Made by a program: the position numbers and the translations under genes. Below are positions 8,610-17,193 of a stretch of 64,000 bases of DNA, piece by piece. Position 1 is the first letter of the stretch. Each line of letters begins with the position of its first letter. Where the stretch lies: NCBI GenBank assembly GCA_003427395.1, contig BFEA01000055.1, positions 1,537,526-1,601,525 on the forward strand. Reading direction: 5' to 3'. The notes under the pieces were generated by a model. That model saw only the letters and a list, made by a program, of their open reading frames with translations. It had not been told where the DNA came from and ran no database searches. The DNA is from Chara braunii. Its lineage: Eukaryota; Streptophyta; Charophyceae; Charales; Characeae.

Positions 8610-9377
8610 ACTAGGCTCGGTACTATAGCAATCAGGAGTTAGAGATCTACAACGAGATCTCGCTAGTACTAACTGAGGCGTGGCCGACGGAGACAGAGAC
8701 ATGTGACACTTTGTTTGGACTTCTTTGCGGAGAGATTGTTGAAGGAGGTAGAGCGACAATCGCCTACGAGCTCCTCACTCTTCTGTCCTAGCTTATCGAC
8801 TACCTGCCAACGAGCATCATCTTCTTCAATCCAAGCGACCCTAGCCAAGCCGAACCCGTCACTCTGGAGAGGACGTTGACGCCAACAAGAATTTGGGCGA
8901 ACTGTACAAAGGACTTCCGACAATACCTGAGCGATCACAACCCCACGGTCTGGCGCCTTTTGGACCTGGACGACCTTGCATCAGACAATTCCGATCTATA
9001 CGGAGTTTTGGAACGCTCACCAGGCACACGGCGAGGTGCCATCGGATGACGATCTAGGTCGCATAGCCATCGCAGGCCTGTTGGTGGAAGAAGAGTCGGA
9101 AGGCCGATCGACATCGAAAGAAGAAGAGGAGGCATCAACACCAGAGCCCCAGGGGGCCCCGCTGGTCCAAGCACCACCTTCTGCAAGGGGAGGATCTGCT
9201 CTGAATCCCGAAGTCCCTCCTGACGCCGCCAGTCGACATGATGGAGCAGAATCCTCCCGCCGATGTCGTCGCTCTCGCTCACCATCTCCTACCTCCTCCG
9301 CCCCCTCTGCGCTTCGTTCCCGTCCTCCTTCCCGCACTGACGCTCCATCCTCGTTCCATCTATCGCCGCCCTCTTGA
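8610..9377 (+). pseudogene. Broken unrecognised coding region, acidic protein
   Basis: One frame from about 8613 reads as plausible protein (A-R-Y-Y-S-N-Q-E-L-E, later T-C-D-T-L-F-G-L-L-C-G). It has an in-frame TAG at 8789 and continues through F-F-N-P-S-D-P-S-Q to W-R-L-L-D-L-D-D-L. Near 8990 the sense shifts into another frame that reads Y-T-E-F-W-N-A-H-Q and V-P-S-D-D-D-L-G-R, then a Glu-rich and Ser/Pro/Arg-rich tail ending at 9377. I do not recognise the family. The two halves join well, so this looks like one gene damaged by a nonsense change and a frameshift. It may be an accessory ORF of a mobile element. Confidence 0.45.
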
Positions 9378-9777
9378 TTACCTTTCTTTCTCTCCTCTCC
9401 CCCATCTCGAATTCCTCTTGAGCTATCGCATCTTCGCCAACCAACTTTTCTGTCACCATTTCGCCGTGCGACTCTTATGCACAGTTTTTCCACATCGTGC
9501 TTCCTCCTTCCCTCTCAATATTCTTCTTTTCAGTGTCGCCTGGAGGCAGTACAACCATTTGGAGTTGTATTGCATCATCTCCGGGACCTTTCCTGCAGTA
9601 GAGGACTATGACTCCCTACGCGATAATATCCTCCGCACTATCCCTACCCTGTATCCCGACTACCTCCTCTCCCTCTCCCGACCCAACCATCGATTCCCTC
9701 GAGCATACCGAATCGTCCACTTTGTCGATCTCGGGGACGAAGCGTCCGATTACTTCCCTCCGCTCCCTGCTGAATGA
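9238..9777 (+). CDS. Uncertain ORF, no recognised domain
   Basis: This is an open frame of 179 codons overlapping the end of the preceding pseudogene in another frame. The C-terminal half has mixed, protein-like composition (W-R-Q-Y-N-H-L-E-L-Y and Y-D-S-L-R-D-N-I-L). The N-terminal half is Pro/Leu-rich and looks like out-of-frame sequence. A second frame over 9608-9844 is also open. I cannot decide which, if either, is real. Confidence 0.2.
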   Translation: MMEQNPPADVVALAHHLLPPPPPLRFVPVLLPALTLHPRSIYRRPLDYLSFSPLPHLEFLLSYRIFANQLFCHHFAVRLLCTVFPHRASSFPLNILLFSVAWRQYNHLELYCIISGTFPAVEDYDSLRDNILRTIPTLYPDYLLSLSRPNHRFPRAYRIVHFVDLGDEASDYFPPLPAE

Positions 9778-10276
9778 CCTAGACCACTCCATAACCACCT
9801 CCTCGTCAACTACCGCCGATCGGACTTTCAGTGACCGTGCATAACCAGGCAAGATCGGTGGACCATGATGGTGCCACTTGGACGACCTCCGCCAGTCAAA
9901 GAGGCCGGGAATCGCACATGACAAGGTTGGGTTGAAGAGGAACAAACCAGCAGATTCACAAAGACAATTGCACTTGATGTTGGCGTCACATATCGCCTTG
10001 GTCGATCAAGTGCTTATGCAAGATTTTGTTGTTTGATACGCTGGGTTTCTCATTCATCTCCTCACCTCCTTCTTCTCCCTCCACCTTGTAAACTAGTTCT
10101 CCTCCATGCAATCAGGAGATCGCATACTTTTGGAACCCCTTGAGCGTCACATATGTGACGCACCAGCTTCCGGACCTGCGCCATCTTCCAATCGGATTTC
10201 CCCCCCCCTCTTTTTTTTTTTGAATTTTTGGTGTTTTTGCAAATCGGCCAAAGCCGCTTTTTTTTTTTTTTTTTTT
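9778..10276. other. Unassigned sequence up to gap
   Basis: No gene is seen. It ends in C and T homopolymers. An 18-bp perfect palindrome at 10144-10161 is the only clear structure. Confidence 0.5.
10144..10161. repeat. Perfect 18-bp palindrome
   Basis: GCGTCACATATGTGACGC equals its own reverse complement. It contains two copies of TGACGC/GCGTCA, which resembles a binding site for bZIP-type dimers. No gene start lies close by, so function is unknown. Confidence 0.7.
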
Positions 10277-10418
10277 NNNNNNNNNNNNNNNNNNNNNNNN
10301 NNNNNNNNNNNNNNNNNNNNNNNNNNNNNNNNNNNNNNNNNNNNNNNNNNNNNNNNNNNNNNNNNNNNNNNNNNNNNNNNNNNNNNNNNNNNNNNNNNNN
10401 NNNNNNNNNNNNNNNNNN
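10277..10418. other. Assembly gap (142 N) inside poly(T)
   Basis: Unknown bases flanked by T runs on both sides. The flanks are not inverted repeats of each other. Apparent poly-Phe or poly-Lys frames over the gap are artefacts. Confidence 0.95.
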
Positions 10419-10453
<35 letters not shown>

Positions 10454-11866
10454 CCGTGGACTAATGTGTGCTGTTCGTAATCAGGAAGGTGCATCCTTCT
10501 CCGGACCTTCATCATTTTTTTTTTTGGTTTTTCAAATTTCATCTTTTGCCATTCGGGAAATACATGGGAATTACGCACGCCTTAGCAAGCGGACTAGGAA
10601 TTTGGGTCGACAGTTAGGAATTCTGGAACGAGCGGAACCTTACGTGTCCTTTCTTGTGCATGAGTGTCCTCGACGTCGTCTTGGAAGACTCTAGGAGTTC
10701 TCGTAGGAATCTGAATAGGTATAGGACTTTTTCCCACGCTCGCTCTACGCGCAAATATGGTACCTTTTCAATTTTTGAATTAGCTGTAACTGTCTTGGTG
10801 CCCCTTTTGCCTTCGCGTCTGCGTCATGCGAACCTCCCCTCCCCGCTTCCCTCGCTACCTTCGACACTCTCGTCTTCATGCTCACGCTCCTTCTCTCTCT
10901 GCAACCGTTTTCCATCTCTCCCTCGCCTCGTGCGCCTTTTCTCTTTCTTGATCATCTGAATCTTGCTTCTGTTTCGCGCTATTTTTCGCACCCTTCTTCT
11001 TCCCGCTCTACTCCTCACACCCAAATACTGTGTCGACTGCCTCCTCCTTCCCTCTAGCCAAGGAGACGCGCTGTGTAAGAAGGAAATTCCTGATACACGA
11101 CAATTCTGATTGGCTATGACTAGGATCCAAGGAATCGACATGACTTTCGTCAGGCGAGTTTCCCTGAACCTTTTCCTACCCCTTCCTACCTCAGCCCTAA
11201 CCCTTCCCAGCGTCTATCTCCACTTCTGCAACTATAAATTCCGCAAGCGCTCCCTAAAATCTCTCTCTCTCAACTCATCCGCCAACTTCCGGGAAGCAGT
11301 GGCTAGGTAGTATGTGGGAAGGTGTGAGTCGAAAAGTCCCGACGAGCTGACTGTAGTCTTGGCGGCGCACTGGATCGCCCGACGGATTGTGGGATCCGGG
11401 CAGGGTCGTGCAAAGGTTAAGTTGGCGGGGTGACGATCGCTATGGTGGATTAGCAAGTGACGACCGGGATCGTCAGTGTTGTGAGAAGTTCGAATCGGAA
11501 GTGAGTGAGTGCATGGCCGGGGGCCGTGGCGGAATTTATGACGGAAATGCTCCTCTTTTTTAAATCTATATCTTCGAGCGTGAGTTATGATCACTCGACT
11601 TTTAAGCCGAAATTTCCCTTGACAAGATCGCCGGACATTCTGTTATCGCTTCCTACTCGTTCGTCCCCTCCGATGTGCGTTTATTCTCCCTTACTCTCTC
11701 CTTCTGTCATGTGTTGTTATAATAGATGAATGATGGTAACCTTGCTTCTCTCACTTTGATATGTACATGCAGTGATTCGTATTAGATAACTTGTTGTACA
11801 TGATTAGGAGGATGATTGTCTGATTGACTGGATGATGTGGTTGTTTGGGGTGTCAACGAATAATGT
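10419..11866. other. Unassigned intergenic or repeat sequence
   Basis: T-rich after the gap, then pyrimidine-rich (10800-11060). Only short open frames are present, none with a recognisable motif. I see no termini of a mobile element. Confidence 0.5.
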
Positions 11867-12583
11867 ATGATTAAGGAAAATTGTTTGGTGTTTGGTTTTG
11901 CTGCCATGTGGACTGACGGCCCCAACGCGACCGGGCGCAAACTTCCCGTGCCCCCGCCACGTCCCTTCCCGTACAACGAGGAAAGGATACATGTATGTGA
12001 GTGGGACGTACGAGAAGCTGTCGCCAAGATGAGAGGGCGTTACTACTTTCCTCCCAAAACTCAGTGTTCCGGATTCGTTGGCGCGGGTTTTGTTATTATC
12101 GATACACACTTTCCACCTTATTCGTTGTTGTTGCCATTTAACGAGTTGATCGTCGTCCCTTGGACGGCTGTGGATCCTCATTGGCCTGACACTCTGTGCA
12201 GCGATTGTCGCCGCCTAGAGCGTTACCAAGCCAAGGGTTTCCGCTACCGAACACGTGGCGAGGACGAGCATAACGAGAGGGCTACTCGATTGGGCCCGCC
12301 ACGTCCGATTCGGAGTTGTGTAACGAGCGCCAAGACCTTATCCGTAAACGGGCCCCCTTTCACGCGAAACGAAGAGCAACGGCTCGCTGGGAAGTTCAGC
12401 GATACTTTTTGGATTGAATTTCCCATAGCCGCGAGTCCCCCACGCGCCTTTTTCTCCCTTACACCTGTGCGGCGAAGGGGCCTCCTTCTTGCTAAAATCA
12501 GACCAACACGGGGGATTTCAGTTCTGTCTTTGTCCCCACACTCAACTTTTCCAAAAATCCTTGGCACACCCCATCTTCGTTGA
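11867..12583 (+). CDS. Unrecognised ORF of 238 codons
   Basis: One uninterrupted frame with a mixed amino-acid composition, unlike the low-complexity shadows around it. It contains M-W-T-D-G-P-N-A-T-G-R, C-E-W-D-V-R-E-A-V-A-K-M-R-G-R-Y-Y-F-P-P-K and a C-S-D-C pair near residue 108. No signal peptide or membrane span is obvious. I do not recognise the family. The last 40 codons overlap a repeat (TTTCCAAAAATCCTTGGCA) that occurs in reverse near 26828-26850, so the C-terminus is probably not native. It could be a host gene fragment or part of an unknown element. Confidence 0.35.
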   Translation: MIKENCLVFGFAAMWTDGPNATGRKLPVPPPRPFPYNEERIHVCEWDVREAVAKMRGRYYFPPKTQCSGFVGAGFVIIDTHFPPYSLLLPFNELIVVPWTAVDPHWPDTLCSDCRRLERYQAKGFRYRTRGEDEHNERATRLGPPRPIRSCVTSAKTLSVNGPPFTRNEEQRLAGKFSDTFWIEFPIAASPPRAFFSLTPVRRRGLLLAKIRPTRGISVLSLSPHSTFPKILGTPHLR

Positions 12584-13210
12584 CCTTCCGGGGCCCTTCC
12601 GCAAACCAAAACACTCCGACCGGGAAGCAGCGTAGGGGGTGAGGTTGAGCATCACATGTCCTCTCCTCTCTGTGAAACATGGATCCTCGGGCCCCAAAGG
12701 ACCTCGTGAGGTCCTTTGGAGCTGAGGACGATTTGGCTGGTAAATCCTCGGAGCCCAAGGATTTGTCCTCGGAGTGTTTTCACATTTTCATTTCTGATTT
12801 CAGCTCTGAGGACAGGTGGAACGAAGACGAAATCCTTGGAATCACATCCCCGAGGAGTCTCTAACGAAGCCCTAAGCTGGTACGGTAGGGAGTAGGGAAT
12901 AGAGACGGCCCGCTCAACTTGGACAGGAGAGGAGTTTGATAGCTGGGCAGCGGGAATGGCGGATGGGACCTTCATCCGGTCGCCCCATGGAGGAAGGAGC
13001 CCCATCCTCATCATCCCAACTGCCACCTACCAACCCCCCTTCTGTGCCTGCTTGAACAGGACCCCGGAATGGTATAGGCAAAAGTCAATAAGTCACAGTG
13101 CATCCTATAACTTGTGCAGTCAATCTCCTGGACTCCAGGGCAATCAATGCTAACAGGTCTCTGATTCATTTGCCTCCAACAAATTCGGGTTCAACTTATC
13201 TGATGTTAAA
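12584..13210. other. Unassigned sequence with a small perfect hairpin
   Basis: A hairpin with arms AAAGGACCTC and GAGGTCCTTT and a 2-base loop lies at 12697-12718. Several CCTCGG and GAGGAC words recur nearby. No gene is supported. Confidence 0.5.
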
Positions 13211-13330
13211 GGGACGCTGGACCCGGTTTCCAGCAGGTGAAGCTCCCCACCAATAGGTGGAGCCTCCCCTGGGGTGATAGTGGTGCCTGCTCCTATCAGC
13301 AGCACCCGGCCCCACTTCCATGTCCCCTCG
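13211..13330 (+). mobile_element. Short retroposon fragment sharing the LINE-B 3' hairpins
   Basis: Begins GGGACGCTGGACCCGG, the same words found near the LINE-B 3' end at 21745 and 22036. It continues with the hairpin GCTCC...GGAGC around CCACCAATAG, then a second hairpin with GCTCCTATCAGC. An A-rich end follows near 13328. No flanking duplication was identified. Confidence 0.55.
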
Positions 13331-13830
13331 AAAAGAAGAAGCCCATTTTTAGCCGGTCTTCCTTTCAAACTGGAATGTGGTGAAATCCATGCCGAATACC
13401 AAACTTGTTGAAAAATCTGGCGAATCCTAGCTACCAAAAAGATCGTGAATCGGAGGGAGGGGCTAAGCGCCTTTCACAGTCGATACAAATTTGGATTCCC
13501 CTCCATTCTTGTTTGGAACTTGGCCAACCGAAAAAAGATGAAGGTCTCAGGGAAGATGTTGTCCAATTGAAACTAGTAGTTCATATTTGAGAATCTGGTT
13601 TCAACCGCCAGTACATTTCCCCGCTTGGATTCAAAGTCGGGCCGGCCCGGGTAACGCGGTGGCCAAGTGGGGTTTGGCCGCCGTTGATAAATTCAATCGG
13701 CGGCCCGTTTTCGTTTTCGGCCTTTGTTTTTCCGCCGGTGGCTGATGTATGGGAACTGTACTGGTGGTTTAACATTATCTCTGGTCTTTTTTTTTCAGCG
13801 ATTATTTAGTGTAGCGTACGATGGTTACTA
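13331..13830. other. Unassigned sequence
   Basis: No gene, RNA or repeat structure identified. A short inverted GGCCGCCG/CGGCGG-type pairing lies near 13675-13710. Confidence 0.4.
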
Positions 13831-14322
13831 GGTGTATGATCTCCTGTATTGATGAAATGTTTAGTAATATCCATCAGTCTGATGTCGACACCTTGGCAAG
13901 GTGATGCTCCCCACCAATAGATGGAGCCTCTCCCCAGGTGCTACTGGTGGCTGCTCTTATCAGCACCACTAACACTGGCGGGGGCATGTTTTTTTTTTGA
14001 AAAAAAAAAAAAGAAAAAAAAAAAAGACACCTTGGGGAAACGGAACAAACCACCACGTCCTGTCCGCTAGCTCAGTAGGTTGCATCTCTGAGAAGAAGAG
14101 GTTTAACTTGACAGTGTAGAACCACCAGTCCTGCTGGGTGTATGATCTCCTGTATTCATGAAATGTTTAGTAATATCCCTCAGTCTGATGTAGACACCTT
14201 GGGGAAACTGAACGAATCACCACGTCCTGTCGCCGCTGTAGCCGCTGTAGGCTAGCACAGTAGGTTGCGTTTCTGAGAAGAAGAGGTTACTAAAGAGAGT
14301 GTAGAGCCGCCAGTCGTGCTGG
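13831..14322. repeat. Tandem duplication; one unit carries a retroposon
   Basis: The segment starting GGTGTATGATCTCCTG at 13831 is repeated at 14137. Unit 1 is interrupted at 13897-14025 by a short retroposon. Unit 2 has the empty site, reading straight through GACACCTTGGGGAAAC. Unit 2 also has an extra 18 bases made by repeating CCGCTGTAG. Without the insert the units are about 167 and 186 bases. Both carry an A-box-like TAGCTCAGTAGG (14068) or TAGCACAGTAGG, so the duplicated unit may itself derive from a tRNA-like sequence. Confidence 0.85.
13897..14025 (+). mobile_element. Short retroposon with target-site duplication and A-rich tail
   Basis: Flanked by the perfect 10-bp duplication GACACCTTGG at 13887-13896 and 14026-14035. 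The body of about 100 bases has the hairpin GCTCC...GGAGC and a second hairpin GGCTGCT/AGCACC with a CTTATC loop. It ends in A runs broken by single G. The same 3' structure lies at the end of LINE-B, so it is either a severely 5'-truncated LINE copy or a SINE that borrows the LINE tail. No A or B box is seen in the body, which favours the truncated-LINE reading. Confidence 0.85.
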
Positions 14323-14924
14323 CACTCGACATGGTCTTGCACGTGTTATCTGAGAACAGAGGAGAGGTCCCACTAGCAAAGAGGATTGGATTAAGGGACT
14401 GCATCTGGATTTGTTGTACGCAGACGTCTGAGATGAGAAACAGCAGTTGAATTCCGATTTTTTCTACACCTCTGCACCATCACATTCAGATTCAGGCATT
14501 CCATCCAATCCTGATTGCTAGAGGGACCTCAACTCAACCCAGATCTGATCTTGTTTTCAGATAAAAAGACTCAGCAACTAGTCAGTCAAGTGACGTGTTC
14601 CTTTGTGTTTGACAGCAGTTCAAAACTTACATGTTGTCTTTTTTTTTCTTTTTCATTTTTTTGGGTGATTCTAAGCAACTGGACTGAAACTTGAATGTTA
14701 TCTTATTTTAGATCAGAGGCAGCAAGTTCTTTTTTGAAACAACTACGTCTGAGTCATGGTGCGAGTTTAGAAAAGGGGAAAAAAAAAACACTAAATGTAG
14801 TTCTGTAGTGGCGGCAGTGTTTTGGCCTTTTTCCTTTTTCTCTTTTTCTAACCCTTTTTCCCCCTTTTTAAAAAGGCGATGGCGTTGACCGGCCACATGT
14901 AGTTCAGAAATATTATCTCATTCA
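14323..14924. other. Unassigned sequence
   Basis: Contains runs of T and A (14640-14660, 14779-14790, 14830-14870) and words related to the MITE family at 15666 (TGAGTCATGG, GTAGTGGCGGCAGTG), but no complete copy could be delimited. No gene. Confidence 0.4.
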
Positions 14925-15005
14925 TCTGGTTCGGTCATGTGGATTTGAGCTTGGGTCTGTACTCCAACAGTTCTTGTGTGTACCAACTGAGCTAGTAGGC
15001 TCATT
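14925..15005 (-). other. tRNA-like sequence (SINE head or tRNA pseudogene)
   Basis: On the minus strand TAGCTCAGTTGG (14994-14983) matches the pol III A box exactly. AGCTCAAATCC (14951-14941) matches the B box with two changes, at the usual distance. The loop between them reads CTGTTGG, with GTT in the anticodon position, as in tRNA-Asn. Acceptor-stem pairing is not convincing, so this is a decayed tRNA or a tRNA-derived SINE head, not a functional tRNA gene. Confidence 0.45.
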
Positions 15006-15665
15006 TGCTCAGCAAAGCAGGGTTTTTTTTTTTGTTTTTTTTTGTTTTTTTTTTTTTGAAATTTGTAACACAGCAGTTTGGAACAAGGATAAATGGCAAA
15101 AATCATGATTTTTTTTTTTTTTTTTTGGTCTACAGGCCTTCTGCACATGACGGCACGCCCCTGTAGTTACAACATCCACACTTATTAGATGCAGTGTGGC
15201 TTTTGTAGGCATACTGTTGCCTTTTCGAACTTGGTGCCTAAGGGGGCAACAGCTCCTGGGTGACACCGCGCGTTTCTGATAGGCAAGTTTAGCAGTTCTG
15301 TAAACAGGGCACACAATGCTGCTGCTAAATCTGCATTTAATTTGGTGCCACTTCAAAAAAAACAGCTGCAGGCTTCTTTTTTTTTTTTCTTGGACCATTT
15401 CTCGATTTATGTGTGTCATCCTTGCGCATCTTCCTTCTCTTTATCGTTCCAATTTTAATGGATGTCCCGAAGGACAGCAGCTGCAGTTCCAACCCCCCGC
15501 TAAACTTGCACATAATGATTTTGAAACTCAAACAATGACATCGGCGCCACTTTGTCTTTTCTTGCCTATCTTCAAGCTAAGAAGGCGATTCAGGAGCAAT
15601 TTCCCCTTCTTTTTGGCAGCAAGTTCTTCCTGACAATGATTCTCTATTTCAACAAAAAGAAAAAG
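15006..15665. other. Unassigned sequence with poly(T) tracts
   Basis: T runs at 15023-15056 and 15110-15126. A sequence at about 15518-15550 ending ATCGGCGCCAC resembles one arm of the MITE-like arm at 16522. No gene. Confidence 0.4.
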
Positions 15666-15847
15666 GGGAAACTACGTGTGAGTCACAAAAACGAGTTATA
15701 ATTGCAGTATGGGCCAAGATACAGTTCACAATTGCAGCTCGGGCAATGTATACAACCCAGCTGTCTGGCCAGGTAGGGTGCCTGAACTGCAATTACAAAC
15801 TGTATCTTGGCCCATATACTGCAATTATAACACCGGCGTAGTTTCCC
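15666..15847. mobile_element. Hairpin MITE with GGGAAACTACG termini
   Basis: Perfect 11-bp inverted ends (GGGAAACTACG at 15666, CGTAGTTTCCC ending 15847). Inside, arms at about 15696-15744 and 15780-15830 pair over about 50 bases with a loop of about 36, so the whole unit folds as one long hairpin. A second member of the family is at 26228-26403. No ORF. Such a hairpin could yield small RNAs if transcribed, which is inference. Confidence 0.75.
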
Positions 15848-15942
15848 TGAAAGACAAAGGGGCAAGCTTAGGGGCAAGATGAAATCTCCCCTTCACAGAG
15901 AGAGGAAACTATGCTTGCAGTGGTCCCCTCTAGATAGTCTTA

Positions 15943-16449
15943 GAGTCTCGTTCCACTACTCGCCATCCGCCACGCATGGCGGACGCGACTTGGTTCCACT
16001 GCATCACCAATTGCCATGAAATGGAGGCTGTCAGAATTTGGGTGTGAAATCACTTGGCGATGTGCCGCCAAGGCTTTCCATTTCCCCTGCCTGCAACGGC
16101 CCTTCGTGGAGGCTCTACTCCTCACCCCTCCGCGAAATGCTTCGTGTGGCCATTGCCCCTGACGCAGCCATCCTGACAGTCAACCTGCGTTGTCCCCTAG
16201 TGTTGGCAAGTTTTAGCTGCACCTGGAGTGATTTCCAGTCCGAGTACATGGTGAAGAGAAGGCGGCCACCGTTCCATTAGCTCGCCATCCGCCACAGTCC
16301 AGGGAGCAGGCCGGGACAGCAACCACACCGCACTTGGCGGCGGCGATGTAATGGAACCAAGACCCTTTTTCCGCCAGAAAAATGCAGTTTTCGGCCTCGC
16401 CAAGTCTCGCCACTGTTTGTGGCGGATGGCGAGTAGTGGAACGAGGCCC
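15943..16449. mobile_element. Tourist-like (PIF/Harbinger) MITE
   Basis: Inverted ends of 31 bp match at 29 positions, starting GAGTCTCGTTCC on the left and GGGCCTCGTTCC on the right (reversed). They are flanked by the 3-bp duplication TTA at 15940-15942 and 16450-16452. Short GRGYCT termini plus a TTA duplication are the hallmarks of Tourist/PIF-Harbinger MITEs. The inner word CTCGCCATCCGCCAC of the end repeats again near 16281. Length is 507 bp, with no transposase. Confidence 0.85.
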
Positions 16450-16509
16450 TTAGGAGTAGGTAGTGGAAGGTAAAGAAACAGAAGTTGAGAGAAGAGTATA
16501 GAACATTAA

Positions 16510-16663
16510 AAAAAAAAAAAAAGTGGCGCCAGTGTCATGGTGTCAGTTTCAAAATGTGCAAGTTTAGTGGGGGGTCTAAAACTGCGCCAGTCATTACCCG
16601 CAGTCACTGTGCGGCTTGGCAGATTTAGGGTTGCCTTTTTTGCTCCATGTCGGGGAACTGCTA
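16510..16663. other. MITE-like arm next to LINE-A
   Basis: GGCGCCAGTGTCATGG and TCAGTTTCAAAATG (16522-16557) match, in reverse, the right end of the MITE at 26228-26403 and a segment at about 15518-15550. It is probably a fragment of the same MITE family, into which LINE-A inserted. The partner end was not securely found. Confidence 0.35.
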
Positions 16664-16677
16664 AAGTTGCCTTTTCT
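16664..16677. repeat. Target-site duplication of LINE-A, 3' side
   Basis: AAGTTGCCTTTTCT lies directly before the poly(T) (the minus-strand poly(A)). It matches 26066-26079 at 13 of 14 positions. Confidence 0.75.
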
Positions 16678-17193
16678 TTTTTTTTTTTTTTTTTTTTTTA
16701 TTTATTCATTATACGCCCAAACGAGAGAGGCCGGGGACCTCACAATTCAACCCGGAAACAGACACAAGTTCAGTACTTGCAGACCAACCTGGACAGTGCA
16801 AATGCAGACTGAGACCTAGCCAGACCAACCTGGCAGACAAGACGGAAATCATGACTCATGCGGAGATCTACTCACACGGGGCGGCCCCCTCACGACCCTA
16901 TTTCGGGTCAAGGCCTACTCTGATCCCACAAGGCAAACAGAACCACCGAGTAGCAGGTTAGTCCCGCCTTGTACTTGTGCCTGGATTCAGGCCCTGCGTC
17001 TCACCTTCCTTATTCCCCCTGGCCCTTCTACTGTTACCTGTCCTACTTGTCGCAAGCTACTGTGCTTGCTACCCTGTTCACATTCGTTGAAACCAACTTT
17101 ATTCCTCCCGTAAAACCGCCAGATTTATCTCTACCCACACCTCCCACATTGATCCGACGTCCCTGCCCTTTGTCCCTTCCCTCGTATTGAGAG

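Noticed and set aside
10106-10578. Open frames on both strands across the N gap, with poly-Phe or poly-Lys
   Set aside because: They are homopolymer plus unknown bases, with no real coding evidence.
14925-15005. Functional tRNA-Asn gene
   Set aside because: The B box has two changes and the acceptor stem does not pair.
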